Source of the DNA: Sipunculus nudus
Lineage: Eukaryota; Annelida; Sipuncula; Golfingiida; Sipunculidae
Assembly: GCA_026874595.1 (NCBI GenBank)
Contig: CM049307.1
Location: 53,608,370-53,672,369 of the forward strand
DNA length: 64,000 nt
Reading direction: 5' to 3'
Shown here piece by piece: positions 52,084 to 60,640 of this stretch. Every line of letters starts with the position of its first letter. Position 1 is the stretch's first letter. A model generated the notes under the pieces. It was not told where the DNA came from. It did not search any database and saw only the letters and a program-made list of their open reading frames with translations. Both the position numbers and the translations under genes were made by a program.

Positions 52084-54113
52084 ATATATTCCAGTATGCC
52101 ATATATCCAGTGATTATGCAAAACATTGGCAAGATGGCAGAAAAAAACATTGCTAATAAATTGCCACTAATATAAAATATTGACGGAGCATGTCTACTGC
52201 ACTCAATTGGTACAGGTTAAAAGCCTATGTATAATCACCACCTGAAAATGATGGTTTTAGAAAAAAAGTATAAAAAAGGTATTAACCCCTGTAAAAGCAT
52301 AGAATGGCAAGCCAGAGAATAGAGAAGTAAAAGTTAGCCAGACGAGGTTTCTGTTAGCCATGACAACAGGATCAAATTTTCACAGTAAAATAAAGGTCTG
52401 ATGTCTCCGCTTCTGATGTCGATTTAAATTGATGATATAATTCTCATCTGACAACCAGGCCCACGTTGTTTCTTCGATTTGTTAACCAACGAATTTAGTT
52501 TAATAATAACTTAGCAGATGCCATATCAGAACTGATTGCCATAACCATTAAAATTAGCAAGAATTCGATACAGAATATATTTACTGATTGTTTAGTTGAT
52601 GACTTTTGAATAACATGCGGGGTGATAAAATAACTCTTGACACGGCTATCCTTGACTTCTGATTACATAGTGATGTCCTTTGGTAGATTCGGATTTCCAT
52701 CTTGTTACTGAAATAGAATTCATATGATTGGTAACTCTTAGAAAAATAATCAGGGATGCTCTGTATCCATTCTTCTTGCATTTTTTACACGACCTTTCTT
52801 AATGTGTTTTAGAGGGTATGCAGGGGCGTCAGTAAAGGGGGTGGGGGTATATATCCCCCCCTCACTTTTTGGCAAGGGGGGATGATCAATAAAATCCCCC
52901 CCCCCCCCCCACACACACTATTCAGAGAATAATATTCATATATTGCGAATGAAATATATAAAACTTCTATTGTGAGTTTACTATGAAATATTATATTTAA
53001 ACCTAGTTTAGAATTAACTTATACTGGAAACATAATACCTTATTTTCTACAAAACCTTATATATAATTGTAATATACTTGAAATGTGATTAATTATATAT
53101 ATATATTTGAAATGTGTCATACAGACGCTAATATATTTTAAACGTGTTCATACAGACGCTAAAAAGGTGTGTGTGTGTGTGTCTGCAAGTCATCTCCCCC
53201 CACCCTGGAAGAAAAATTGACGCCACTGAGGGTATGTTAAGAAACACTAGATGCAATACTTTTGGTGCTTTACTAATCAAACATTCCTGAATCCATGACT
53301 TTGTGTGACTTCATTTCTGACTCGTCTTTAACATTTCCGATTTTTCCTTACCGTCACGCTTACACATGCTGTCGTTTGAAGCAAAAGTGTATGATTCTGT
53401 TAAGAAGATACCTGTTCAGGAGGTGTTAATGCTTGCTGTATAGAATAAAGTATGGATCTGTATCACATGCACAATCTGGCGGATCGATTATATCAGCTGA
53501 AATTAGTGTTCAGGAAAAGTTCTGATACAAGAAGTTATATGCGAATGGTCTCTGAATCATCCTCCTGTTTATTCAGAAAATAATATTTTTTATTGGAAAT
53601 GAAATATAATGATAATTAGAATTATAGGCTTTCGTTCCATTTCTGAGTTTGCTATGAAATATTTTAGATTTAGACCTAGCCAGCCATAAAATTAACCTAA
53701 ATACTGGAAACATATTACCTTTTTCAAAAACCATATTATATTGTCATACATTTGAAATGTGTCAAACAGACAAAACACGCACACACACACATATATATAA
53801 TGTTTATTTTTTCCCAACTTTGATTACCCTCCCTCGCCTGTGAGTCTCCCCACCCCCACTCTTGAAGATAAATTGATGCCACTGCTTGACACAGCAAATG
53901 AATGACATTACACTGTCTACAGCAAATGGTGAATTCTAGTCATAATTGAATTTAAGAGTAGAGTACATGCTATAGTTTTAGGGAACTGAACATTAGGAAA
54001 ATGAAGATCTACCTACCATCCGTCAAGGAGAGTTCCTGCCGACGGACCAGGTCCTGGGCGTCTGGGTGTAGGTTTACAAGAGGTTCTGTTGGTTTGGGGT
54101 CGGTGTCCCCCAT
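36040..54113 (-). CDS. SYT15: Synaptotagmin-15-like tandem C2 membrane protein, eight exons
   Basis: Synaptotagmins are single-pass membrane proteins that use two C2 domains in membrane trafficking. Exons on the - strand are 54113-54017, 45683-45515, 44427-44227, 41459-41332, 38795-38662, 37961-37797, 37186-37063 and 36368-36040. All splice phases agree (1, 2, 2, 1, 0, 0, 1), giving 448 residues; human SYT15 has about 421. The start ATG sits in a strong Kozak context (CCCGCCATGG). In order there is a short luminal tail, a membrane helix (GITIGLCVGGLALILVLVVL) followed by RRCRRRK, a linker with YDDDDDYNDD, C2A (INFSVTYDTKL, RDPFVKVFLLPDE, LRLSVYDVDKRR, WRDL), C2B (LGQLQFSLTYT, LRIHILRAKNMRR) and the C-terminal WHYL motif. 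GPFLYARGDELRHWQDML matches SYT15 especially well. Several Ca2+-binding Asp positions are replaced, above all in C2B, so Ca2+-independent action is inferred. Confidence 0.88.
37063..37186 (-). CDS. SYT15: Syt15-like exon 7: start of C2B
   Basis: Acceptor ctccattttccag precedes it and donor G|gtatag follows. It enters in phase 0 and leaves in phase 1. It encodes GSDLGQLQFSLTYTQ, LRIHILRAKNMRR and SDGDDHMT. Confidence 0.88.
37797..37961 (-). CDS. SYT15: Syt15-like exon 6: end of C2A
   Basis: Phase 0 at both ends, 55 codons. It encodes VEETEVAKRTLRLSVYDVDK, LGHALVPLSEVDL and LWRDLTEGG. Acceptor is ttggtgtcacag and donor CAG|gtggga. Confidence 0.9.
38662..38795 (-). CDS. SYT15: Syt15-like exon 5: C2A core
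   Basis: Enters in phase 1 and leaves in phase 0. It encodes TTRDPFVKVFLLPDEKTSHE and NNSPKFNENFIFS, the classic C2A beta-strands. Donor is AGT|gtatgt. Confidence 0.92.
39050..39490 (+). repeat. Four ~125-bp tandem units, GGTGGCGCCACC family
   Basis: Units start at about 39056, 39179, 39310 and 39434. Each has a GGTGGC-CCACCAGTCTTGT-like start, then TATGA-AAAGC-ATC-GAGATGTAT and ACATGCACAATTTCAGGCTG. The units resemble those at 50.38-51.07 kb. It lies in the Syt15-like intron 4. Confidence 0.7.
39491..40019. other. Intronic DNA between two arrays
   Basis: Syt15-like intron 4 sequence. A short patch at 39.53-39.70 kb is rich in CTTGACCTG/ACTGAAC words. Nothing else was recognised. Confidence 0.45.
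40020..40945 (+). mobile_element. Tandem-repeat element with GACGGACGACG tail
   Basis: Units of roughly 300 bp and a shorter variant carry AGGTGGCGCCAC (about 40052, 40355 and 40494), then CCTCAATTTCAAA, ATGTGACCAACATTTGCA, AAATTTGGTGATGCTAGCTC and a cytosolic-looking TTTAGCTTTTCCC-GTAAAA. The tail AGACGGACGACGCTGCGCCA, then CATAAGCTCACGGG and TTCGCTAAAAC, resembles the GACGGACGACGG...AGCTCA...GCTAA tails of repeats common in marine invertebrates and that of the 49.1-kb element here. Confidence 0.65.
41231..41307. repeat. (GA)n microsatellite
   Basis: About 77 bp of GA repeat with a GGGGA interruption, just inside the intron beyond Syt15-like exon 4. Confidence 0.97.
41332..41459 (-). CDS. 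SYT15: Syt15-like exon 4: acidic linker and first C2A strands
   Basis: Acceptor tgttattgcag precedes it; donor AGAC|gtacgt follows. It enters in phase 2 and leaves in phase 1. It encodes YDDDDDYNDDMKEQPSR, INFSVTYDTKLQQLKIHLSK and VQNLRR. A (GA)n tract starts about 25 bp beyond the donor. Confidence 0.9.
41602..41694. repeat. Direct repeat pair, period 53 bp
   Basis: TTGTTCGCCTTCCTGCCGCC at 41602 recurs as TTGTTCGCCTTCCTGTCGCC at 41655. Each is followed by a small palindrome (CCAGCTGG or CCAGCCGGC) and CTAGT. It lies in the Syt15-like intron 3. Confidence 0.8.
41700..43520. other. Syt15-like intron 3, no recognised feature
   Basis: AT-rich intronic DNA. A small hairpin-forming word pair, GGCTGTG...CACAGAGCC, occurs at about 42.70 kb. 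No coding sequence was supported. Confidence 0.5.
43523..43746 (+). mobile_element. MITE, CAGGGGCGGATCCAG family, copy 1
   Basis: The left end is CAGGGGTGGATCCAGGATTT and the right end CCCAACCGCCACAG, diverged inverted repeats. The interior has long G and C runs and TGAACTTCTCAAAAAAGGTT, matching the copy at 48.83 kb in the same orientation. Confidence 0.65.
44011..44165. repeat. Fragment with pogo-like end
   Basis: TACAGTAAAACCTGTGTAAT then ACGACCACC resembles the outer end of Tigger/pogo elements such as the one at 5.2 kb. Later GGTGGTCTTAATAGACC could derive from the opposite end. It is too short and diverged to bound with confidence. Confidence 0.35.
44227..44427 (-). CDS. SYT15: Syt15-like exon 3: linker
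   Basis: Phase 2 at both ends, flanked by tctacag and CAG|gtcagt. It encodes a Ser/Thr/Pro-rich linker (TSTPKIGKRHSLDTGTGSP, RAMTLPDDYTQPLSPLQQ) without a named domain. Membership rests on reading frame, splice phase and position. Confidence 0.78.
44789..44841. repeat. (CT)n microsatellite
   Basis: About 52 bp of pure CT repeat in the Syt15-like intron 2. Confidence 0.98.
45287..45330. repeat. (TA)n microsatellite
   Basis: About 42 bp of pure TA repeat in the Syt15-like intron 2. Confidence 0.97.
45515..45683 (-). CDS. SYT15: Syt15-like exon 2: transmembrane segment
   Basis: Acceptor gatactgttccag precedes it; donor CAAG|gttcgt follows. It enters in phase 1 and leaves in phase 2. It encodes a hydrophobic helix of about 22 residues, then RRCRRRKGEFLGDEFKEL, typical of a type III anchor with a basic cytosolic stop. 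Confidence 0.88.
46535..46800. repeat. Degenerate GGACTCG/GGACTTG low-complexity region
   Basis: The words GGACTCG, GGACTTG and GGGACTCG recur about 15 times with irregular 6-bp-multiple spacing, for example TTGCCTGGACTCGGACTTGC. This looks like an ageing hexanucleotide satellite. It lies in the Syt15-like intron 1. Confidence 0.7.
46881..48285. mobile_element. Putative DNA transposon or MITE with CAGTCGGTCC ends
   Basis: The left end CAGTCGGTCCTGCTTAATTG is preceded by TATA. The right end reads CAGTTAAACGGGACCGA, whose complement TCGGTCCCGTTTAACTG matches the left end with mismatches. The interior has two related segments, TTCACGTG-TCG-TAAGCTGTCA, at about 47.76 and 47.93 kb. No transposase frame was seen. 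The right boundary is uncertain. Confidence 0.45.
48828..49023 (+). mobile_element. MITE, CAGGGGCGGATCCAG family, copy 2
   Basis: The left end CAGGGGCGGATCCAGCATTT and the right end TTCAGGATCCGCTTCTG form inverted repeats. G-runs of about 17 and 20 bp lie inside. AAATA is present at both flanks and may be a remnant target duplication. Confidence 0.75.
49130..50115 (+). mobile_element. Element with about five ~150-bp tandem units and a 3' hairpin
   Basis: Units share AGAATATAGGT-G-CATGACC, TAATTTCAGGTTTCCATGGA, GAGATTT and TCTAGG-CTAA-GGTTACA-TTTGTGCCC. The tail GACGACCGGACGGACGACGG is followed by an imperfect 14-bp-stem hairpin, TAGCTCATATGACT-TTC-AGTCAGCTGGGCTA, at about 50076-50106. It lies in the Syt15-like intron 1. 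Confidence 0.7.
50380..51070 (+). repeat. Tandem units of the GGTGGCGCCACC family
   Basis: Units begin near 50396, 50530, 50680, 50805 and 50950 with the palindromic core or a one-base variant. They continue with TTTTGTGTAT-ATAAAGAGCTAT, GAGATCTATA-ACATGCAAAA, TTTTGGCCCAATCGGTCAA, CGGTTCCCGAGATATGAG and GACAAACAG. The family matches the array at 39.05 kb. Confidence 0.75.
51071..52018. other. Syt15-like intron 1, no recognised feature
   Basis: AT-rich intronic DNA between repeat clusters; no coding or structural signal was recognised. Confidence 0.5.
52020..52076. repeat. (TA)n microsatellite
   Basis: About 55 bp of pure TA repeat in the Syt15-like intron 1. Confidence 0.97.
52821..53231 (+). 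mobile_element. MITE-like element with AGGGGCGTCA / TGACGCCACTG ends, copy 1
   Basis: The left end AGGGGCGTCAGTAAAGGGGG and the right end CCCTGGAAGAAAAATTGACG then CCACTGAG are inverted with mismatches. G and C runs and a GTGTGTGT tract lie inside. A related copy, lacking the left end, is at 53.57 kb. Confidence 0.6.
53569..53884 (+). mobile_element. Related MITE-like copy 2, left-truncated
   Basis: Shares TTCAGA-AATAATATT, GAGTTTGCTATGAAATATTT, TACTGGAAACATA-TACCTT, ATTTGAAATGTGTCA and a CTTGAAGATAAATTGATGCC then ACTG right end with the 52.82-kb copy. Confidence 0.6.
54017..54113 (-). CDS. SYT15: Syt15-like exon 1: start codon and luminal tail
   Basis: ATG at 54113-54111 is set in GCCATGG. 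The donor after 54017 is GATG|gtaggt, phase 1, matching exon 2. It encodes MGDTDPKPTEPLVNLHPDAQ and on to LTD. The frame stays open upstream to an AG at 54188-54189, so a 5' UTR splice acceptor there is possible. The exon is separated from exon 2 by 8.3 kb and is less certain than the C2 exons. Confidence 0.65.
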
Positions 54114-54187
54114 GGCGGGATGGTCACACCCTCCGGTACAAGCATGTACAGTGACCGGTCCGTATGTTATCCTTAGTGTGACACGTA

Positions 54188-55430
54188 CTGTATGGTGAAA
54201 CTGTTAGCCACAAACAGTTACTATTCAAAGGCCAAGCAGACCACGTATTCGTTTGTTTGCCGACTTCAGTAATACTTGCAGATACAGAGAAACAGTTTTA
54301 TTTCCGTCACAATGATGTTTTGCTATTCATTTTTTTTTCTTTTTGTATAGCGCATTATCTTTCGTAGTTGCGAAAGCAGCATTTTTATGTGCCCACGGCA
54401 TCAAGCGCAAAGGAGCTTGTTGTGGACAATAAAGGTGGTAGAAGTTTAATATTTCGTATTCGATAGTTCGAATATATATAAATATAAATATTACAAATTC
54501 ATAATTACAATGATACCCTCATCTAAACTATTCATCTCCCTATTCGGTAGTTCTGCATGCCGCTGCTGCAGTCTACATTGTGTCATTATTTGCGATACTT
54601 TTACTGGTCTGGCCTGACCGGGCCTCTAGGAAAGACTACGTACTGTCAGTCAATAGACATCAATAGGCCGCAGATGTTCAAATTCATACCGCGATGCACG
54701 ATCTCATTTACCCAATAGTCCTTGAACAAAATCAATATAGACTGAGGGAAACTGATTTCCTTTGTTGTGAATTAATAAGTGGACTAACTAACCATGACCG
54801 CATATGAGAGGTCGTGCTTAAGGTTAAAGTACGCCGATTTTTTTCCGTAGTCTCTGCGCTTTGTCAGACAAAAATCCAGATATTACGCCATTACATATTT
54901 TTCCCCGCCCACTCCAGGCTGATATATTGCGAATGCGATAGAGCAATCAGTTAATACGTGGGCGTTGAACCTTGTACTTACAATTCGGATGAAAATCAAA
55001 ACGTAAATAATCGAAGCGTTACAATGTGAATTCCTTCTCTACTTCATGCACGTAAAAAAGGCAATTGCATGTTCTTCCACCTGTTCAGGGTAGGAATCTG
55101 GATTATATAACTACATATTTCAGCTTTATTTCAATGGCGATGGGCGGATGGACATCACTCTGCGCATTTTGGAAGGGCAATTTTGAATTAATGTGTTTCA
55201 ATATTTTATGTTAAGTCTTCTTATCTGCTCATTTTGATTGCAGATACAATTAAATGCCAGTAGGCACACCAATTCCTAACCATATATCCATTCCTGGTTA
55301 AAATCCTAGTTTTCATTATACGCACAATTTTGCAAATTTCATTAATTAATGGTAGGTGGTGAAACTACCAGAATAACAGTTTAAATTAAATTATTCTATG
55401 TGTAGTGTAGTGAACTCAAGAAATAAAGCT
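54188..55430. promoter_or_regulatory. Candidate promoter region of the Syt15-like gene / 3' flank of the receptor gene
   Basis: This 1.2-kb gap lies between the receptor's stop and the first Syt15-like exon. On the - strand, AATAAA (TTTATT at 55125-55130) about 300 bp past the receptor stop is a candidate poly(A) signal. A good donor, AATT|gtaagtac, at about 54980 could end a non-coding first exon of the Syt15-like gene, paired with the AG at 54188-54189. CCCCGCCCAC near 54.90 kb is GC-box-like. The assignments are inferred. Confidence 0.3.
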
Positions 55431-55970
55431 TCAGATTTTCTTAGTACCGTTCAGGTCTTGCTTTCCAGAGGAGTCCGGGATCGGGGCAACTTTCTTACTT
55501 TTTGCAGTAAACCGCATGCGAGTTGTCGTGGCGTCCAGGGTGGACTGGGTGATAGTGTTGGCGTCATCAACCAGCAAATTTTCTTTCTTCACACAGTAAA
55601 TAGCGAACAACTTTGGAATGTACATACAGACAAGGACAACGGTGGCATTGGCCATCACCGCAACAGAAAGTACCGTCACTTTGTAGTACGCCATCGGTAC
55701 AAGGAAATACACAGGCACAAATGACAGCCAGAGGAAAACAGTGCTGTAGACACAGAACGCAATAAAGCGGGACTCGTTGTAGTTGTCCGGCAGCATCCTT
55801 GTCTTGAAGGCGTAAAAGGCACAGGCGACCACTAGGATCATGTTATAACACAATGCGAGAGCGAACGGACCCAGCGGGAAGTAACACGTCCGTTCCACGG
55901 TCCCGCTTGTAGATGCTATGTCTTGTACCCTGGGGTAATCTATAACCATGCCTATGGTCAATAACACCGC
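55431..55970 (-). CDS. mGluR-like exon 2: last membrane helices and C-tail
   Basis: Encodes AVLLTIGMVIDYPRVQ, the long FALALCYNMILVVACAFYAF helix, the conserved FKTRMLPDNYNESRF loop, WLSFVPVYFLVP, the last helix and a 45-residue tail ending NGTKKI, then TAA. Confidence 0.93.
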   Translation of the reverse strand, partial: AVLLTIGMVIDYPRVQDIASTSGTVERTCYFPLGPFALALCYNMILVVACAFYAFKTRMLPDNYNESRFIAFCVYSTVFLWLSFVPVYFLVPMAYYKVTVLSVAVMANATVVLVCMYIPKLFAIYCVKKENLLVDDANTITQSTLDATTTRMRFTAKSKKVAPIPDSSGKQDLNGTKKI

Positions 55971-58635
55971 CTGAAACGAGTATGTTAAGTTCTATCTAAA
56001 GTCATGAATGTGAGATATCATGTAAACAGAACTATATACACAAGTATTTGGGCCTTTAGAGAACTCTACGTGTCCGTCTGGCTGATTACTGTTTATTGAT
56101 TATCGTGAATTCTCAGCATAATAAACCCTGAAAAAAAAACCTTTCTGTGGTCTATATTTCCGTTACCTATAAATTTCATGCACCATGTCTTGAAAACCCT
56201 AGGTACTTTGGTTGCCCCGTTTTACAACATAATGTAAATGTCTGTATACCATTCCTTGACTTATGTTAGACTAAATCCTATTTCATTTTCTGTAATAATA
56301 GATGAAAGCCTGACCGTTTGCGTAAGTATGATAGAATGCGCAAGTAATGTGAGACAATTATGGCACAATATCTAATATAACTTCAAAGAAAATGACAGTT
56401 CTCTCTGAAAGTTACACACTTCTGACTTAAAACTATGTACATATTTATATTACAATTAAAAGTCTGAGGTGTAAAAGTTTGGCATCTTACGTGAATCAGG
56501 ATGATGACCAGGGCTATAATAACCTGATAGCGGGACTCAATGAGAGGAGGTCTCTGTTTTGTCCGTTTGCCAGCCTGAAAAATTCGGTAGATGCGGTTTG
56601 TCTTGGTGACGAGTGGTCCATACAAGGACGTGAAAGTCAGGCCGATCCCATAAAGGTGCACAACGCATTTAGCGTCAGTCAGCGCCCCAATGAATGTAAA
56701 CACTAACGCATATGATAAAATGATGCCAACCAGCATGATGTAACTTAGCTCACGGCTGCAGGCTTTAATCAAGACCTGCTGGTTGTTTATCACGTACATC
56801 ACTAATACACCACAACTAATGATAATTCCCAATCCGGATACAGAAGCACAAATGATGCCCAAAGCATGGTGCCATTGTAGGAAACTCGGCTTAATGTCGA
56901 CGCAGGTGGCACGGGTTTCTTGATCTGGCCATGTGTGGTTTGAGCATGTGATGCAACGCAACCACCCGTTCACAGGAACTGATATTTGGTTGTCTTGGCA
57001 ACGTTCACAATCCCAGCAACATTTAGCTTCCCTCCTGTGTTGTTGTTCTCCGATTTTGCAGGGGGCGCTGCAGCGGGATAGCGGGATAGCGCCCCCTGGC
57101 CAACTTAATTCAGTGCTAAAATTAAGCGATGCCGTGTGCGTATTCCAGTGTGCAACCTTATCCAGGATGTAAGCGGTACCTCTCTTTTGGAAATGAAGTA
57201 CTTCGTATGCCGGGACACCGTCCCCGGTTATGTCGTATTTGATATGCCCAGTCTCCCCGATGAAGCTTGTGTTGCGGAGATACTCGAGTAGATGGTCATC
57301 AACGCACTCTTCTAGGTCTTCCACTGTTAGGTTGAGGCAGTGCTGTTTAATAACCGAATCCAAGGCGTACGCATAAGAATATACTGTGTCAAAACATGCT
57401 GATGCATACACTTCAGGCTTATAGTGAATACTTTGGTCAAGGCCATAGGTGGAATTGCATGTTTTACTTTTTATCGAGCAATCCATTGCCCATTCCCAGT
57501 ATTTTGCAAACCACGGATTTTGCTTCCAGGTATCTGGTGTTAGAGTCCGAAAGTGCTTGTCAAAACGAGGAACATTCTTCAACCGGAAGTTGACAGAAAG
57601 TGTACCCACCGCTTCTTCCTCTATACCATGGAACTCTTCCAAATTTCTACCCCAGGCGTCGCTGGCGATGAAAGTCAGCTTAACTTTTTCTTGCCCCGTA
57701 TTCAGCTTTCTGAATACCTCAAGAATCCTCCGAGCTTGTGAACCATACAGGAACATTATCACAACGGAGGCTTTGTCTCCGATCCTGATGAGATTTCCCA
57801 CAATACTTACGTAATCATCTTCTTTAAGTGCCGAATTTATTTCGTATGTCTCTGCGTAGCAAATTCCTCGTTTTTCTGCCTCCTGTTTTAAAGCGTTGTA
57901 AGCTTCAGTTCCATACGTTCCCTCTGCATATACTACGGAGACAAAGGTCCAGTTAAACCGCTCAAGCAAATCAAGAATCGCTTCAATCTGATATCTATCT
58001 GACGGGATAGGGCGCTGAAAGTAAGGATACTTTTCTTTGTTGCTTAGTGCAGAGCTGCTTGACATGTAACTAATCTGAGGGATTTTAAAAGCAGTCAACA
58101 TGTTCGCAACTTGGACGGATAAGGGACTGCTTTCTGATGCTATAACGCCGATGACGTTATACTGTTGAACGGTGTCGTTTTCACAAGGGTCAGGCAAAAT
58201 CGGTGTGATTCCAGCATGTCTCGCGCATCTCCCAGCCATCCCGGATTTCCGAAACCTGAGAGTTTGCGCTAGTGCTGTGATATCCTTGTTGCAATCATCG
58301 AAAAAGACGAATCCAAGGGTGTGGTTGTTGAGAAGATTTGGGTTACGGTTGATTTCTTCAATGGCGAACACGATCGCTTCCATCCGCTGTAGCAACCCGA
58401 GGCTTGAGACTTCATTGCTGCAAAAGGCGCTCCGGTTATACCTGTGTACCGGCATCAACACACCGAGGTTAAACGTCCCCTCCTTGCTGTATGTAACACT
58501 TGGGAGGTTTTGGATATACAGATTGGATGTGTGGCTACTATATACCATCACCCAAAGTGTGACAACCACCGGCAGCACCCGAAAATGAAGCCTCATGTCT
58601 TTCGCAAACGTTGGTTTCCCTGAAAGTAAGACCAT
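55431..58635 (-). CDS. Metabotropic glutamate receptor-like class C GPCR, two coding exons
   Basis: Cell-surface receptor that binds an amino acid in an extracellular Venus-flytrap domain and signals through G proteins. Coding exons 58635-56491 (715 codons) and 55970-55431 join in phase 0 (ATTCAC|gtaaga, ctcgtttcag|GCG), giving 894 residues. There is a signal peptide (from Met14, LPVVVTLWVMVYSS), a ligand domain (about 45-515), a cysteine-rich domain (522-578: CSAPCKIG, CCWDCERC, GWLRCITC) and seven membrane helices. Family marks are LQRMEAIVFAIEEIN, ASESSPLS, VYAEGTYG, SDAWGRN, NPWFAKYWEW, LVTKTNRIYRIF, FKTRMLPDNYNESRFIAF and WLSFVPVYF. Residues likely to bind the ligand alpha-amino and carboxyl groups appear kept (Ser170, Asp213, Tyr241, Asp326). 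A pyrimidine-rich AG at 58622 suggests a 5' UTR splice acceptor with initiation at Met14 (58596). The C-tail is short, without a clear Homer motif. The glutamate specificity is inferred. Confidence 0.92.
56491..58635 (-). CDS. mGluR-like exon 1: signal, ligand domain, Cys-rich domain, first helices
   Basis: One 2145-bp exon covers what vertebrate mGluR genes split over many exons. Sequence beyond the donor at 56490 stays open for about 35 codons, but reads through an intron and breaks the helix (HVRCQTFTPQ), which supports the splice. Confidence 0.93.
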
Positions 58636-60640
58636 TTATGATAAACTGTACCCCGCTGGTATAGTTAAGAGTTAAATGTGTCATTATTTTTTCTGCAAAA
58701 AAGTGAGTTTTGTCTGATGCTAAGATTCCTGGTTTTTTTTATTAAATTCAACATAAATTTTACCAAATTTTCTCTTTTTCTGTATCCATGTATCCGTTTT
58801 GCAATATGGCCAAAATTAAATGATTTGTTATTTATTTAAATCAACTATATATTGAAATAACCTGTTATAACATAGAGTTTCAAATGAGATCTAACGATTG
58901 ATCTCTGACACATCATATTAATCACATCAAAACTACGCAAAAGCTTGAATTAAGGCAATATCAGTGTATTTTAGATAAAATAATTGAACGTCATATCAAT
59001 CATTTTACAAACACACAAAGTTTGCAAAATCAGGCTTTTATAACATTTTTCAGAACTCCATTGAAAAATGTTTCTGGCTAATTAAATGCAAACTGGGTTA
59101 TATATTCCATTCAATTATTGAGAGGCTGCAGCCACAATTTGACAGGATTAAACTGTTATCAGATTATCAATATATCAGCTCTGCCATACGACTGATATCT
59201 CGGACATAAGTAAAACTTTCCATATACAAGTTCAATGTCGTATAGAAGCAAAATAAAAATATTAGACACATTTGCACATACCTTCATCGAATCATTCTAG
59301 GATGTTGCTAGACACAGACTCCTATATATGTGCTGTCAATCCATGCAGGCTTGGGACATTCTGAAACAAACCGATGCAATGTGGTCAAACAGTGGCGCAG
59401 AATAAATACAATGACACACTTAAATTATTTAATTCATCGGACTGATATCTTCACAAAAGCTTCTTGTTGAAACACTCCAAAGAATATATTAGGGAAACGC
59501 TGGGGAAACACATGACTGGAATTGGTAATAAGGGCGAGTCGACAAACAAAACCCGAGAGCGTTTTGTGTACCAACCCCTCGTGCCTGGTCCTTTTTTCCT
59601 GGGTTTGCTAGATGAAGGGTCTGCAAGTGTGGTTAATGTTGATTTCTGATGGCGGAGCACCCCGGAGGATGGGGAGGGTATCTTACTACATCCACCAATT
59701 ACATTACCATTGACTGATTGTGAAGTGTACTCAATAACCTCTTTTCATGACGCGCCCGTCTTCACGTTCCGAAGCAAGACGGATTATGATAAATATGTCT
59801 GTCAAAAAAGCCAATTAAGTTGTTGTCGGCTTTTTGCCATTGTCTTGGCTGCCGACCCTTGTGGTGAAATCACCACATCAATGCCATATATTATACATGC
59901 ACCATTTAATTTCTTTGTTTTTCTATGCCTGTCCTTAAATAAGATAGTAAGGTTTGTACAGGTGTCTTATTTTTTTTTTAAATATTTTTGTATTTTTTAT
60001 TACACGGTCAATGTCCATTAAAGTTGTAAGAGTTGTAAACAACAAACTTCACTTGGGCATTCAATAAACCACATAATATAAAATGACCTGACTCCCCTTA
60101 AAAATAACTCATTTTCGAATCTTCCGGTTCCTTATATTAGACTCCGTGATCAATCCGAAGGTAGGCTATTTAAATGACCACCAGCCAAGAACGAGGTTTG
60201 GACTGATAACACTTGCATGGCTTATATGTCCTAGAATTCTCCGCCAGTTCCTTTTAAAAAGAAACTGCTAGTTCACTGCGAAAGACAACTAGTTACAATA
60301 TTAACTGTAAATGTCAAACTACACAATTAAGAGTTTCTTTAAATTACCGAAATACCCTCGTCGGTATAGTAAAATGACCGCTAAATCTTAATCAGAAAAG
60401 GCTACAGAAACTCCTGAAGAAGGGATCAAAGAAGAAAATAATAATGTTCCTACAATATCAGCAGGACCATGAGGATATTCGTTAATAGATGATTTCATTT
60501 TAATAAATACTTAAATTTTAGTTGACTTTTTTGAATGAAAATTCAATTTATACCAGAAAAAAATATTGATGAATTATACTTACATGAACACAATGGAAAT
60601 AAAATTTTCACTTGAGTTAAAATGGAGCGATCACTGCCTT
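58636..60640. other. 5' flank of the mGluR-like gene
   Basis: Likely promoter or 5' UTR intron of the receptor gene. No gene was recognised. A moderately GC-rich stretch at 59.48-59.68 kb stands out, but neither strand gives a family signature. Confidence 0.4.

Noticed and set aside
54114..54187. Ig-like ectodomain fused to a synaptotagmin
   Set aside because: The upstream in-frame stretch superficially resembles a final Ig strand, but no further Ig exon or Cys-Trp-Cys pattern was found, and an ATG in optimal context follows. It is kept only as an open question about the start.
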